The position numbers and the translations under genes are program-made. Positions 1-9,419 of a stretch of DNA of 64,000 nucleotides are shown in pieces. Position 1 is the stretch's first letter, and each line of letters starts with the position of its first letter. The DNA is taken from the NCBI GenBank assembly GCA_021792365.1, contig JAJYUT010000008.1, forward strand, positions 186,001 to 250,000, read 5' to 3'. The stretch is from Pseudomonadota bacterium (lineage in GTDB: Bacteria > Pseudomonadota > Alphaproteobacteria > Dongiales > Dongiaceae). The notes beneath the pieces were generated by a model, which worked only from the letters and a program-made list of their open reading frames with translations, ran no database searches and was not told the DNA's origin.

Positions 1-1
1 C

Positions 2-967
2 GCCATTCTCGACCGTGCCGAAGGGCTGGCGCCGCTGGAAACCGTCGTCATCGCGCATCGCGGCGCGATTGTCGCCGAGCGCGGCTATCGCGGCCATGCA
101 ACGACGGCCCCGGCAAACATCATGTCCGCGTCCAAGTCGGTCATGTCGGCCCTGGTCGGCATCGCCATCGACAAGGGTGTGCTGGAAGGCCCCGAGCAGC
201 CGATCGCGCCCCTGCTCGCCGGTGACCTGCCGCGCAATCCCGATCCGCGCCTCGGCCGCATCACGATCGGGCATCTGCTCTCGATGCAGGCGGGGCTCGG
301 GTCGACCTCGGGCGCGAATTATGGCGCGTGGGTGAACAGCGCCAACTGGGTGCGCTCCGCGCTGGCGCGGCCGTTCGAGGACGAGCCGGGCGGGCGCATG
401 ATCTATTCGACCGGCTCGTCGCATCTGCTCTCCGCGATCCTGACGCGACGGACCGGGCGTTCCACGCTCGCGCTGGCGCGCGACTGGCTCGGACCCTTGG
501 AAGGCTTCTCCGTCGCCTCGTGGGGGCGCGATCCCCAGGGCAACTATCTTGGCGGAAACCTGATGGCGATGAGCCCCAGGTCGCTGCTCGCCTTCGGCGA
601 GCTCTATCGCAGAAGCGGCATGACTCCCGATGGCCGCCGGCTGATTGCTGCGGACTGGATCGCGGCCTCGTGGGAGGCGCGGACCGCCTCGCGCTACACC
701 GGCGATGGCTATGGGTATGGCTGGTTCTCGCGGCGGATCGCCGGGGAGGACGTGAAATACAGCTGGGGCTATGGCGGCCAGATGCTCTATGTCGTGCCGC
801 GCCTCGAACTCACCGTCGTCATGACCTCCAACGCGCACGCGCCATCCAGCCGCACCGGTCATCGCGACGACCTGCACGCGCTCCTCGGCGAGATCATCGG
901 GGCGGTTTCAGGCGCTGAGTCGGGGAACACGAACCAGGAGGCGGGAAGCGGGGATCGGAAGGACTAG
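2..967 (+). CDS. Serine hydrolase, class C beta-lactamase family (5' truncated by window edge)
   Basis: The reading frame is open from base 2, so the gene begins outside the window. It continues through an internal ATG at 122 to TAG at 965-967. The product resembles the beta-lactamase/D-alanyl-D-alanine carboxypeptidase-like serine hydrolases. An SxxK motif (S-A-S-K, bases 125-136) would supply the nucleophile serine and the general-base lysine. A Y-S-T segment (in MIYSTGSSHLLSAIL) takes the place of the YxN/YxS motif. The fold in these families is known; the substrate (ester, peptide or lactam) cannot be told. It converges with the peptide ABC operon on the other strand and may not be part of it. 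Confidence 0.85.
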   Translation, partial: AILDRAEGLAPLETVVIAHRGAIVAERGYRGHATTAPANIMSASKSVMSALVGIAIDKGVLEGPEQPIAPLLAGDLPRNPDPRLGRITIGHLLSMQAGLGSTSGANYGAWVNSANWVRSALARPFEDEPGGRMIYSTGSSHLLSAILTRRTGRSTLALARDWLGPLEGFSVASWGRDPQGNYLGGNLMAMSPRSLLAFGELYRRSGMTPDGRRLIAADWIAASWEARTASRYTGDGYGYGWFSRRIAGEDVKYSWGYGGQMLYVVPRLELTVVMTSNAHAPSSRTGHRDDLHALLGEIIGAVSGAESGNTNQEAGSGDRKD

Positions 968-1164
968 GAAGCGACCCGGGGCATATCTGGATCGCCCGGA
1001 GGATTGCGACACAGACTGGTGATCGAGGCGAGCAGCACAGCAAGCAATCCTGCGTGCCACTGGCAGAATCGGCAGGCTGCCGGGCACCGTAGCAGCCGCG
1101 GGTCCCTAGAGCCGCCGTCCGCCGCCCATGCCGGCGCGAAGAGTGCACTCAACCGGAGGGCACC

Positions 1165-2994
1165 TCAGCGTGGAATTGAGCTGATCAGCCGCTGCGTATA
1201 GGGATGCTTCGGTCGGGCAATCACCTCTTCAGCGGATCCCTGTTCGACGATCTCGCCCAGGTAGAGCACATAGATCCGGTCTGCGACCTGGCGCACGACC
1301 GCGAGATCGTGCGTGATGAAAAGGTAGGATAGCCCGAGCTCCTGCTGGAGCCGCTTGAACAGATTCAGGATCTGCGCCTGAACCGAAACGTCGAGCGCAG
1401 AGACGGGCTCGTCGCATACCAGGATCTTGGGATTGACTGCGAGGGACCGGGCAATTGAAACGCGCTGGCGTTCGCCGCCGGAGAGCGACGACGGGCGCCG
1501 CTCGGCATAGCTCTCCGGCAGGCTGACCTCGCGCAACAGTTCTGCAACGCGCGCGTCGCGCTCAGCCTTGGTGAAACGGCCGATTGTGCGGAGCGCCTCA
1601 GTTAGGCTGCGCCGCACCGAGTGTCGCGGGTTCAAGGTCGAATACGGATCCTGGAACACCATCTGGATGGTGCGCCGGGTGGCGGTGCGGTCGACGGCGC
1701 TCATGGCCGAGAACTTGGAGGCACCGATCCCGGCGATCTCGATTGCGCCGCTGGTCGGAGTCTCAAGCCCGACGAGCGTGCGTCCCAGCGTCGTTTTGCC
1801 GGAGCCGGATTCTCCCACCAGCCCCACGCTTTCGCCCGGGCCGATCTCGATCGATACTCCCTTCAGTGCCCTGACCACCGTGCCGCTCCGGCCGGAGTAT
1901 TCCTTTACGATGTTCGCCGCGCGCAGCAATGGCTTGTCGGAAGGCGGTGCGGAAAGCGCCACCGTGGCAGTCTCGAGCGCTGCGCCGCGCAGGTCTCGCA
2001 TCTCCGCTGCGATCTCGTTCCGGCGAATGCACGCGCCGAACCGGCCGGGCGCTTGCTCGATTAGCGGCGGCATGCCCGCGCGGCATTTGTCCTTGGCCCA
2101 GTCGCAGCGATCGGCGAAGGTGCAGCGGCCCGCGACCTCGTCCGCGCGCGGCACCTGGCCACGAATCGCAATCAATCGTGCGACGCGTTTCTCGGCCGGC
2201 GGCTCCGACAAAAGCAGGCCCAGTGTATAGGGATGGAATGGATCATCCTCCACTGCGCGGGCCGATCCCACTTCCAGCAGCGATCCGGCATACATCACAT
2301 AGATGCGATCACAGGTCGAGAAGGCGAGGCGCAGGTTGTGCGTGATGAGAATCAGGCTCATGCCGCGCTTCTTCTGCACCCGCTTCAGCAGCGCGATGAT
2401 CTCGGCCTGGGTCGTGACGTCGAGCGCCGTCGACGGCTCATCGGCGATCAGAAGCTCCGGGTCGCGCGCCAGGGCGGCTGCCATCGCAACACGCTGGCTC
2501 ATCCCGCCGGACAACTGGAACGGCATACGTTCCGCTACGTCAGGATCAGTGATGCCGACCTCGCCAAGGCGGCGCGCAACCTCCGCATTCATGGCCGTGC
2601 GATCCCGGAATTCTGGCCGGTCGCGCAGCATCTCGGCGATGTGCAGGCCGGACTTCATCAGCGGGTTCAGCATGGTGAAGGGGTCCTGCAGCATCATGGA
2701 CAAGCGCCGGCCGCGGATCTGCCGCATCTCGCGTTCCGGCAGGGCCATCAGGTCCTGACCGTCATAGGAGATGCTGCCCGCCGCCGTCACGGCGGGCGGC
2801 AGCAGCCGGGCGATTGCCTTGGCCGTCAGCGACTTGCCCGAGCCGGACTCGCCCACAATGGCTATCGTTTCGCCGCGCGCGAGCTCGAGATTCGTGCCGG
2901 TGGTGATCGCGTGCCCACCGGCCGAAATCGTGAGATCGCGGACTCTCAGCAGCGGCAGCGGCTGGGATGTGGTGACTGAGGCAATGGCCGTCAT
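1165..2994 (-). CDS. Peptide/dipeptide ABC transporter, fused double ATP-binding protein (DppD-DppF type)
   Basis: A 609-residue protein with two complete ABC ATPase domains in tandem. The first has Walker A GESGSGKS at about residues 48-55 and signature LSGGMSQR at 161-168; the second repeats both (GESGSGKT, LSGGERQR) in the C-terminal half. Between them lies the Cys-containing oligopeptide-transporter C-terminal motif region typical of OppD/DppD. It energises import through the two permeases encoded upstream. I place the start at ATG 2994, because it overlaps the permease stop as ATGA. The longer upstream reading frame only shadows the permease gene. The fusion of the D and F subunits is common in Hyphomicrobiales. 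Confidence 0.93.
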   Translation of the reverse strand: MTAIASVTTSQPLPLLRVRDLTISAGGHAITTGTNLELARGETIAIVGESGSGKSLTAKAIARLLPPAVTAAGSISYDGQDLMALPEREMRQIRGRRLSMMLQDPFTMLNPLMKSGLHIAEMLRDRPEFRDRTAMNAEVARRLGEVGITDPDVAERMPFQLSGGMSQRVAMAAALARDPELLIADEPSTALDVTTQAEIIALLKRVQKKRGMSLILITHNLRLAFSTCDRIYVMYAGSLLEVGSARAVEDDPFHPYTLGLLLSEPPAEKRVARLIAIRGQVPRADEVAGRCTFADRCDWAKDKCRAGMPPLIEQAPGRFGACIRRNEIAAEMRDLRGAALETATVALSAPPSDKPLLRAANIVKEYSGRSGTVVRALKGVSIEIGPGESVGLVGESGSGKTTLGRTLVGLETPTSGAIEIAGIGASKFSAMSAVDRTATRRTIQMVFQDPYSTLNPRHSVRRSLTEALRTIGRFTKAERDARVAELLREVSLPESYAERRPSSLSGGERQRVSIARSLAVNPKILVCDEPVSALDVSVQAQILNLFKRLQQELGLSYLFITHDLAVVRQVADRIYVLYLGEIVEQGSAEEVIARPKHPYTQRLISSIPR

Positions 2995-3836
2995 CGGGTC
3001 AACCGCTCGAACAGCCAATCGCCGATAAGGTTCATGCTCACCGCCGTCAGGATGATCATGAAAGCCGGCAACAACAAGGCGACCGGGTTGGTGAACAGGA
3101 TGGTGCGATTTTCGAACAGCATGCGGCCCCAATCGGGTGTGCCCGGCTCGACGCCGAGGCCGAGAAACGAAAGTCCAGCGAGATTGACCAAGGCGAAGGC
3201 GAAGTCGAGGACGACGTAGGCCAGCACGATCGGCAGGACGTTGGGCAAGATGTGGACGAACAGGATGCGGGTCTTGGAAATGCCGAGGGCGCGTGCGGCG
3301 TCGATGTAAGGCCGCGGGCGCTGCTCGAGCACGGCGCTGCGCACGATGCGCGTATCCGGCGCGGTGAACAGGATGATGAGCACCAGCACGGCCGTCCAGT
3401 AACCGCCGCCGACCACTCCGACCACCACAATGGCGATCAGAGGCGCGGGTAGGGCCAGCATGAAGTCGACCCAGCGCATGGTCGCGGAATCGACCATGCC
3501 GCCCAGGTAGCCCGACAGCAGACCCAGCACGGTCGCGATCACCCAGGCTCCGACCGCCACCACGAGCGGCCCGACCAGCGCCGTCCAGGCGCCATAGATC
3601 ACCCGCGAAAACACATCGCGCCCGAGCAGGTCGGTGCCTGCCAGGAACTGGCCGGACGGCGGAGCGTCGCCAACCTCCAGCCGCTGCGTGAAAGGCGAAT
3701 CCGGCGCGATGCTCGCCCCGAACAAAGCGCAAAAGACGACGATCGCGATGACGATGAACGCGAGCGCAATGCCAAGCGAGATCCTGGCGCGCGGTGTGCC
3801 GGCCTCGGGCTTGGCGCTTTCGATATGCAGGCTCAT
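2991..3836 (-). CDS. Peptide ABC transporter permease, DppC-like
   Basis: A 281-residue inner-membrane permease. A cytoplasmic N-terminus is followed by a first membrane helix (about residues 20-45), a periplasmic segment with the family motif HLLGTD-like 'FLAGTDLLGRDVFSRV', then the binding-protein-dependent transport (BPD_transp_1) core with an EAA loop near 'AARALGISKTRILFVHILPN'. It should pair with the DppB-like permease to form the channel. Its start overlaps the stop of the upstream permease gene by four bases (3833-3836), and its stop overlaps the ATPase start. This supports one transcript with translational coupling. Confidence 0.93.
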   Translation of the reverse strand: MSLHIESAKPEAGTPRARISLGIALAFIVIAIVVFCALFGASIAPDSPFTQRLEVGDAPPSGQFLAGTDLLGRDVFSRVIYGAWTALVGPLVVAVGAWVIATVLGLLSGYLGGMVDSATMRWVDFMLALPAPLIAIVVVGVVGGGYWTAVLVLIILFTAPDTRIVRSAVLEQRPRPYIDAARALGISKTRILFVHILPNVLPIVLAYVVLDFAFALVNLAGLSFLGLGVEPGTPDWGRMLFENRTILFTNPVALLLPAFMIILTAVSMNLIGDWLFERLTR

Positions 3837-4798
3837 GATTCAACCCGGCTGAAGCGAATGCGTGGGTCGATCAAGGTATAGATGACATCGACCAGCAGAT
3901 TCACGAGGACGACGAAGCAGGCGAGCACGAGCGTGGTGCCCTGGATCAGCGGTATGTCGCGCCTCTGCACGGAATCGACGATCAGGGAACCGAGGCCTGG
4001 CAGGGCAAAAGTCACTTCGACGTAGATGGCATTGGCCAGGAAGCCGATCACGATGATGCCGCCGGCGGTCACGACCGGGATCAGGGCGTTGCGCAGGATA
4101 TAGGATAGCGTGATACGTGTCGTGCTCACGCCGCGCGCGCGGGCGAAGGCGACGTAGTCGCGGTCCATCACCTCGATCATCGAGGCACGCGTAATCTTCA
4201 CGACGATCGCCATGATGGACAGGGCCAGCGCCAGCGATGGCAAGGTCAAGTGCCAGAACCGGTCGAGAAATCCACGACCCGCCCCGAAAGTCGGAAACCA
4301 GCCGAGCACGACGCCGAAGACGTAGAGAAGAAAGATCCCAGTGACGAAAGCGGGTGAGGAGATGCCGAACACCCCGAACATCACCACGAATCGATCCAGC
4401 CGCCCGCCCCGGCGGAACGCCGCCAGCATGCCGAGCGCGATGCCGGCCGCCAGCACGATCGCGGTGCTGACCAGCAGGAGGTAGATGGTGACGCCCGCAC
4501 GCTCCTTGATCGAGCTCAGTACCAGCCGGTTGCCGTTGATGGACCTACCCAGGTCGCCCTGCAGCACCTGCCCCAGCCACTTGCCGTACTGGACGACGAG
4601 CGGGTCGTCGAGGTGATAACGCTCGCGCAATGCGGCGAGGGTCTCCGGATCGGAAGGCCGCGTACCGAGCAGCGCGCGCACGGGATCGCCGGGCGCCATA
4701 TGCACCAGAGAAAAGACGCCAAAGGAGATGACGAGAAGAAGCGGGACAGCGACCGCCAGCCGCACCAGGATCAGCCGCAGCACGCCCGATCGCATCAT
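3833..4798 (-). CDS. Peptide ABC transporter permease, DppB-like
   Basis: A 321-residue permease starting MMRSGVLRLILVRLAVAV. The first membrane helix and the conserved 'MAPGDPVRALLG' segment near residue 40-50 are characteristic of the DppB/OppB family. An EAA-type loop ('FARARGVSTTRITLSYILRN') lies in the second half. The start is ATG 4798, read as TGATG with the stop of the peptidase gene; a longer frame reaching back to 4972 only runs inside the peptidase gene. It forms the membrane pore with the DppC-like subunit. Confidence 0.93.
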   Translation of the reverse strand: MMRSGVLRLILVRLAVAVPLLLVISFGVFSLVHMAPGDPVRALLGTRPSDPETLAALRERYHLDDPLVVQYGKWLGQVLQGDLGRSINGNRLVLSSIKERAGVTIYLLLVSTAIVLAAGIALGMLAAFRRGGRLDRFVVMFGVFGISSPAFVTGIFLLYVFGVVLGWFPTFGAGRGFLDRFWHLTLPSLALALSIMAIVVKITRASMIEVMDRDYVAFARARGVSTTRITLSYILRNALIPVVTAGGIIVIGFLANAIYVEVTFALPGLGSLIVDSVQRRDIPLIQGTTLVLACFVVLVNLLVDVIYTLIDPRIRFSRVES

Positions 4799-6720
4799 CA
4801 AGCCGCCTTCAGGTACCGGTCGAACCAGGCCGCAACGCGCCGCGCCTTGTCCAGGCGATGGCCGCGCTCCTGAAATCCGTGGCCCTCGCGCGGATAGACC
4901 ACCAGCTCGGCGGGGACGCCGCGCTCCAGCAGGGCGCTGTAGAATTCCTGCGCCTGGCCCAGCGGTGTGCAACGATCCAACTCGCCATGGATGATGAGGG
5001 TCGGGGTCGTCGGTCTGTCGAGACGGAACAGCGGCGAGCGGTCGATCGCCAGCTTACGGAGCCGCTCGTCCTTCAGGGGGCCACCGACGATGAACTCGCC
5101 GAAATCGTGGTTGCAGGAATAGTGGCAGCTCCACTGGTTGGATATGCCGGAAACCATCACGGCAGCCTTGAACCGGTCCGAGCGGGCGACCGCCCATGCA
5201 GTCATGTAGCCGCCATAGCTCGCACCGGTGACGCCGAGCCGATCCGCATCCGCAATTCCCTCGGCAATGCACCAGTCGACGCCTGCCATGATGTCGTCGA
5301 ACTCCGCGCCGCCCGGATCGCCGATATTGAGCCGCGAAAAAGGCTGACCCCATCCGGCATTGCCGCGATAGTTCGCCAGGAACACGGCATAGCCGGCCGC
5401 AACCTCGTCCAGTGCGAATCCTGGGTTGAAGGCGTATTTCGATGACCAGGTGGGCCCGCCGTGGATATCGACGATCATCGGCAGCGGTCCCGGCTTGCGA
5501 TCCTTCGGCAGCAGGACCAGCGCCTCCAGGGCAAGCCCATCCTTGCCTTTCCAGTGAACCTCGCGCACTTCGGGATAATCGGCGTAGTCGGCCATGATCT
5601 GAGCGTTCAGCGCAGTGACCCGTGCCCAATCGGACTGCGGCGTTGCCTTGAACACGATCTCTGGCGGCGCGCCGACCGCTTCGCGGATCGCGGCGAAGCC
5701 TTTGTTGCCTGGAGCCGCCGAGATGGAGGCGAGAAAGCTGTTCGGGCCAACGACTGCATCTTCGCGGGCGGTCCAATCCAACGTGCCGTCCAGCCGCACG
5801 ATGCCGTAGGTAGAACCGAGCCGCGACCAGCCGGCGAACCACAGGCTCTCCTCATCGCGCCAGGAGATCGCCGAGACATTGGACTGCTCCGCCGCAGCGA
5901 GCGAGGTCACGTTTCCGGTGTCAAGGTCCAGGATCCGCATCTCCCCGGCCACCAGGCCGCGATCGCTCGACCAGCCTTCAAGGAAGGCGACGCGCTTGCG
6001 GGAGGGCGACACGGACGGGCCCTGCAGCTGCCACGGAGATTGATGCAAGACCTTGACCGCTCGGGTCGCAAAGTCGATTTGCGCCAGCTTGGAATGGTAC
6101 CAGCCGCGCTCGCTGGCGTCGTCGGAGATGAGCGCGATCGCCGCCTCGTTGCCGAACAGGTCGAACTCCCAGACCGTAGCGGCACGCGGCCCGATCTCGA
6201 CGGTGGCGCCGTCCGATGTCGATACCTTGAAGAGGCGCCGCCGTGCATCGGTCGGGTTGGTGACGGCCGGGTCTTCGGTTCCGCCCCACCAGATGCGCAC
6301 GGCGCCATTGGTGGCGCCGCCGTCCAGGCCCCGATCGGCGGCGAGCACAATGAGAGCCGTGCCGTCGCTGGTCCAGCGCATGTCCTCGATCGTTCCTGGA
6401 ATGTTGCCGAGCGCTCTTATCGCGCCGTTCTCGATCAGGAACAGATCGGCCTTGTCCCGAACATTGCGGTCCGATGCGAATGCGAGCCGGTCGTCGACCG
6501 GAGAATAGCGCGGCGTGTAGTCGCCGTTCGGCCCATCCGTCAGTTGCGCGGCCGTGCTGTCGAGCTCATAGCGCCAGATGCGGCTTTGATAGCTTTGCCC
6601 GGGTTCGTGGCTGGCGGGGCTGATTGCGGCCGCTATCGCGCGGCCGCCGTGGTGGAACGAGATGTCGGACGGAAACCGGACGCGGTCGAGCCGGCCCAGA
6701 ACTTCTGCGAGCTTATCCAT
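4798..6720 (-). CDS. S9 family peptidase (acylaminoacyl-peptidase / prolyl oligopeptidase type)
   Basis: A 640-residue protein with an N-terminal beta-propeller-like half (WD40/PD40-like repeats, about residues 1-370) and a C-terminal alpha/beta-hydrolase domain. The catalytic triad is visible: nucleophile elbow G-A-S-Y-G-G-Y, Asp in HGELDRCTP, His in REGHGFQERGH. S9C enzymes cleave short, often N-blocked peptides in the cytoplasm. There is no signal peptide. It sits between the binding-protein gene and the permease genes, with its stop overlapping the DppB start, so its likely job is to hydrolyse the peptides the transporter brings in. The specificity is inferred from context only. Confidence 0.92.
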   Translation of the reverse strand: MDKLAEVLGRLDRVRFPSDISFHHGGRAIAAAISPASHEPGQSYQSRIWRYELDSTAAQLTDGPNGDYTPRYSPVDDRLAFASDRNVRDKADLFLIENGAIRALGNIPGTIEDMRWTSDGTALIVLAADRGLDGGATNGAVRIWWGGTEDPAVTNPTDARRRLFKVSTSDGATVEIGPRAATVWEFDLFGNEAAIALISDDASERGWYHSKLAQIDFATRAVKVLHQSPWQLQGPSVSPSRKRVAFLEGWSSDRGLVAGEMRILDLDTGNVTSLAAAEQSNVSAISWRDEESLWFAGWSRLGSTYGIVRLDGTLDWTAREDAVVGPNSFLASISAAPGNKGFAAIREAVGAPPEIVFKATPQSDWARVTALNAQIMADYADYPEVREVHWKGKDGLALEALVLLPKDRKPGPLPMIVDIHGGPTWSSKYAFNPGFALDEVAAGYAVFLANYRGNAGWGQPFSRLNIGDPGGAEFDDIMAGVDWCIAEGIADADRLGVTGASYGGYMTAWAVARSDRFKAAVMVSGISNQWSCHYSCNHDFGEFIVGGPLKDERLRKLAIDRSPLFRLDRPTTPTLIIHGELDRCTPLGQAQEFYSALLERGVPAELVVYPREGHGFQERGHRLDKARRVAAWFDRYLKAA

Positions 6721-6811
6721 ATCGGAACGAGACCCCTGACGGATTTTGCCGATAGCTTGCCAATGGCGGGGAAGAAAGCGGGGGTCGCGGTCGTCCGCGA
6801 CCCCGCGCGAT

Positions 6812-8401
6812 CTATTTCAGGCCGAAGCCCCGAATGGCCCAAGGAATGTTGTACCAGAACGCGTTATAGCCGGTCAGCTTGTATTTGTTGTTGATCGCCA
6901 TCGCGGACGCGGGCCAGAAGATCGGCACCAGCGCCGCATCCTCGTTCACGATCTTGAACAGTGTTTTCAGCGCTTCGCCGCGCTCCTCCGGGGCTGATGT
7001 CTGGTTCGCGATTTCCAGTGCCTTGTCGACCTCGGCATTCTTAAAATTGGAACCGTTCATGCCGTCCTGTGCGGCGTTCGCGCTGGCATAGAACAGGTAT
7101 GGATAGTTCGCCGCGTCCGCGAAATCCGGATAGTACGACATGATCTGCATGCCGAGATTTTCGTGCCGGAAGTAGCCCGCCAGCCACTGATTGTGATCGA
7201 CCTCCTGCACCTTCATCGTGATGCCGATCTGCTTCAGATTCTCCGACACGCTCTGCAGGATGTTGATCATATACGGGTCGGCCGACGAACCTGGCACCGT
7301 GACCTCGAACCCGTTCGGATGCTTGGATTGCGCCAGCTCGGCCTTTGCCTTCTCGAGGTCGAATTGGTAGGTGGGCAGCGTGGCATAGAACTGCCGCGCC
7401 TCGTCGGGCGACATGATGCCGGCCCACATCTCAGGCGGATTGAGGGCGGTCGCCGCTTCGCCGTTCCCCTTCAGCAGCGCCTTGACCAGGCCTTCGCGAT
7501 CGACGGAATAGGCGATCGCCTTGCGCACATGGATGTCGTCGAACGGCGGCGCCGACTGGTCGAGCGTCAGCATGAAAATGCCCAGCGACGGTGCAGTGAT
7601 CACGTCGACATTGCCGAGGGATTTCCACTGGTCGACGTCGGAGATCGCGAGATCGAACGTGCCGTCGATATCGCCGTTCTGCGCCGCCAGCAGTCGCGTC
7701 TGCCGATCGGGAATCGCGCTGAACACGATGCGCTTGGCAACCGGCTTGGGCCCCCAATAATCATCTCGCGCCTCCAGGACGACGCTATCCGCTGGCGTGA
7801 ACTCGACCAGCCGGTAGGGGCCGGTGCCGAGCGGGAGAGCATCCGGCGTGCCGATATCCTCCGGGAACTCCTCCAGCTGTTTCTTGCTGAAAACGAAGCC
7901 GGCCATGTGCGCGGGGGTGTACTGGTATTGCACATTGGGCGACTTCAGTTTCACGGTCACCTCGTTCTCACCGCTCGCCGTCACCGAATCCACGGAACTG
8001 AAGAAGGCGGCCAGCTGCGAGCCCGCCTTCGGATCCATGTGGTAAGCAAAGGAGGCGACGACATCGTCGGTCGTGAGCGGAGAGCCGTCGCCGAACGTCA
8101 CATCCTTGCGGAGGGTGTAGAGATAGGTCGTATCATCAACCTGCTTCCACGAGTCAGCCGTGGCCGGCGTCAACGACAGGTCGTCCGCGAAGGCGAGCGG
8201 CCCCTCCTGCACCAGCGACATGATGGCGCCAACATAGGTGCTCCAGGCGCGGGGCACGAACATCGTGTCATTGATCGAGGGCAGAGCCCAGCGGACCTCT
8301 TCGACGGATTCCTGAGCGCTCGCCCTGATGGCGCGGCTCAGCATGAATGCGGAAGCTGAAGAGCCAGCCAGGAACAGCCGACGCGTCAATGGCGCATGCA
8401 T
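6812..8401 (-). CDS. Peptide ABC transporter substrate-binding protein (SBP_bac_5), Tat-type signal
   Basis: A 529-residue extracytoplasmic solute-binding protein of the oligopeptide family (class C, SBP_bac_5). The N-terminus MHAPLTRRLFLAG contains a twin-arginine-like TRRLFLAG segment followed by a hydrophobic stretch and A-x-A cleavage site before QESVEEV, so export through Tat or Sec is expected. I choose ATG 8401 because a strong ribosome site (AGGGAGG, 8406-8412) stands just upstream; the longer frame to 8707 overlaps the divergent gene. It is the first gene of the importer operon and sets ligand specificity. Confidence 0.93.
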   Translation of the reverse strand: MHAPLTRRLFLAGSSASAFMLSRAIRASAQESVEEVRWALPSINDTMFVPRAWSTYVGAIMSLVQEGPLAFADDLSLTPATADSWKQVDDTTYLYTLRKDVTFGDGSPLTTDDVVASFAYHMDPKAGSQLAAFFSSVDSVTASGENEVTVKLKSPNVQYQYTPAHMAGFVFSKKQLEEFPEDIGTPDALPLGTGPYRLVEFTPADSVVLEARDDYWGPKPVAKRIVFSAIPDRQTRLLAAQNGDIDGTFDLAISDVDQWKSLGNVDVITAPSLGIFMLTLDQSAPPFDDIHVRKAIAYSVDREGLVKALLKGNGEAATALNPPEMWAGIMSPDEARQFYATLPTYQFDLEKAKAELAQSKHPNGFEVTVPGSSADPYMINILQSVSENLKQIGITMKVQEVDHNQWLAGYFRHENLGMQIMSYYPDFADAANYPYLFYASANAAQDGMNGSNFKNAEVDKALEIANQTSAPEERGEALKTLFKIVNEDAALVPIFWPASAMAINNKYKLTGYNAFWYNIPWAIRGFGLK

Positions 8402-8531
8402 AGCAAACCTCCCTGTTTTTATGTAACAAGTAGTCTTGATGGAAGACCGGAGTGAGTCAACCTCGGTAGAGGTGGAGTCCAGTCCTATCGGACTCCATAG
8501 CAGCGCGCGAATCGGATCAGGGGACAGAAAC
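8402..8531. promoter_or_regulatory. Divergent intergenic region, peptide importer / DUF1028 gene
   Basis: These 130 bases separate two divergent starts and must hold at least one promoter. On the minus strand TTGACT (8460-8455) is followed after 17 bases by AAGACT (8437-8432), a good -35 but a poor -10 hexamer, about 31 bases from the binding-protein start. The minus-strand ribosome site AGGGAGG follows. On the plus strand the DUF1028 start at 8532 has AGGGGA around 8519-8524. No operator is evident. Confidence 0.35.
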
Positions 8532-9419
8532 ATGGAAAACAGGCTGCCACGGAACCGTACCATTGCAACGTTCTCGATCGTAGCCGCCGACCTAGCGGTT
8601 GGCGACCTCGGCATCGCGGTGGCCTCGAAGTTCCTCGCCTGTGGCGCGGTCGTGCCTTGGGCGAGCGCCGGTGCTGGCGCCGTGGCGACGCAGTCCTTCT
8701 CCAACACGGCCTATGGGCCGGATGGATTGAAGATGATGCGGAACGGCCTATCCGCGAGCGAAACGCTGGCGGGGCTGCTTGCCGATGATCCGGATCGTGA
8801 TCTTCGGCAAGTGGGCTTGGTGGATGCGCGGGGCGGGGCGGCGGCTCACACCGGCCCAGGGTGCTACGCTTGGGCCGGTCACCACGTAGGAGATGGTTTT
8901 GCCTGCCAGGGGAACATCCTGGTTGGAAAGGACACGGTGGATGCGATGGCAGCGGCGTTCCGCGCGGCGAAAGGGGAGCTTTCCAGCCGCCTGCTGAGCG
9001 CCCTCGCCGCGGGCGAAGCAGCGGGCGGCGACCGACGCGGCAAGCAGGCGTCAGCCCTCTATGTTGTGCGATCTAAGGGCGGGTATGGCGGAATGAACGA
9101 TGTGCTGGTGGATCTGCGCGTGGACGATCATCCTGAACCGATCAGAGAGCTGTATCGCCTTCGTGATCTGCGCGATCTGTATTTCGGGACCAGCCCCGCC
9201 AACGAGAAATTGTCCATCAACGGTCAGACTTTGACTGAGTTGAAGCGCATCATGAAGCGGGCCGGGCATTATGGCGGGGATGAAGCGCCCGCCTGGGATG
9301 AAGCCACCATGAAGGCGCTCGAGGCTTTCGTCGCGTCCGAGAATTTCGAGGAACGTGTCGACTTGAAAGCGCGCACAATCGACCTGCCGGTAATGGAATA
9401 CCTGCGACGGCAGCTCTAG
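8532..9419 (+). CDS. DUF1028 family Ntn-hydrolase-like protein
   Basis: A 295-residue protein whose N-terminus (TIATFSIVAADLAVGDLGIAV, starting near residue 10) matches the DUF1028 family, which is predicted to have the Ntn-hydrolase fold. The C-terminal third (about 230-295) looks like a peptidoglycan-binding-type or helical extension. I start it at ATG 8532, which has AGGGGA at the right distance, rather than at the upstream ATG 8436 that lacks a good ribosome site. DUF1028 genes are often found with peptide or amino-acid transport and hydrolase genes, as here. The biochemical reaction is unknown to me. Confidence 0.85.
   Translation: MENRLPRNRTIATFSIVAADLAVGDLGIAVASKFLACGAVVPWASAGAGAVATQSFSNTAYGPDGLKMMRNGLSASETLAGLLADDPDRDLRQVGLVDARGGAAAHTGPGCYAWAGHHVGDGFACQGNILVGKDTVDAMAAAFRAAKGELSSRLLSALAAGEAAGGDRRGKQASALYVVRSKGGYGGMNDVLVDLRVDDHPEPIRELYRLRDLRDLYFGTSPANEKLSINGQTLTELKRIMKRAGHYGGDEAPAWDEATMKALEAFVASENFEERVDLKARTIDLPVMEYLRRQL

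Noticed and set aside
2233-2979. Long plus-strand frame opposite the fused ATPase gene (and similar ones at 5461-6894 and 7163-8359)
   Set aside because: Antisense shadows typical of GC-rich DNA; the opposite strand has clear ABC and peptidase motifs.
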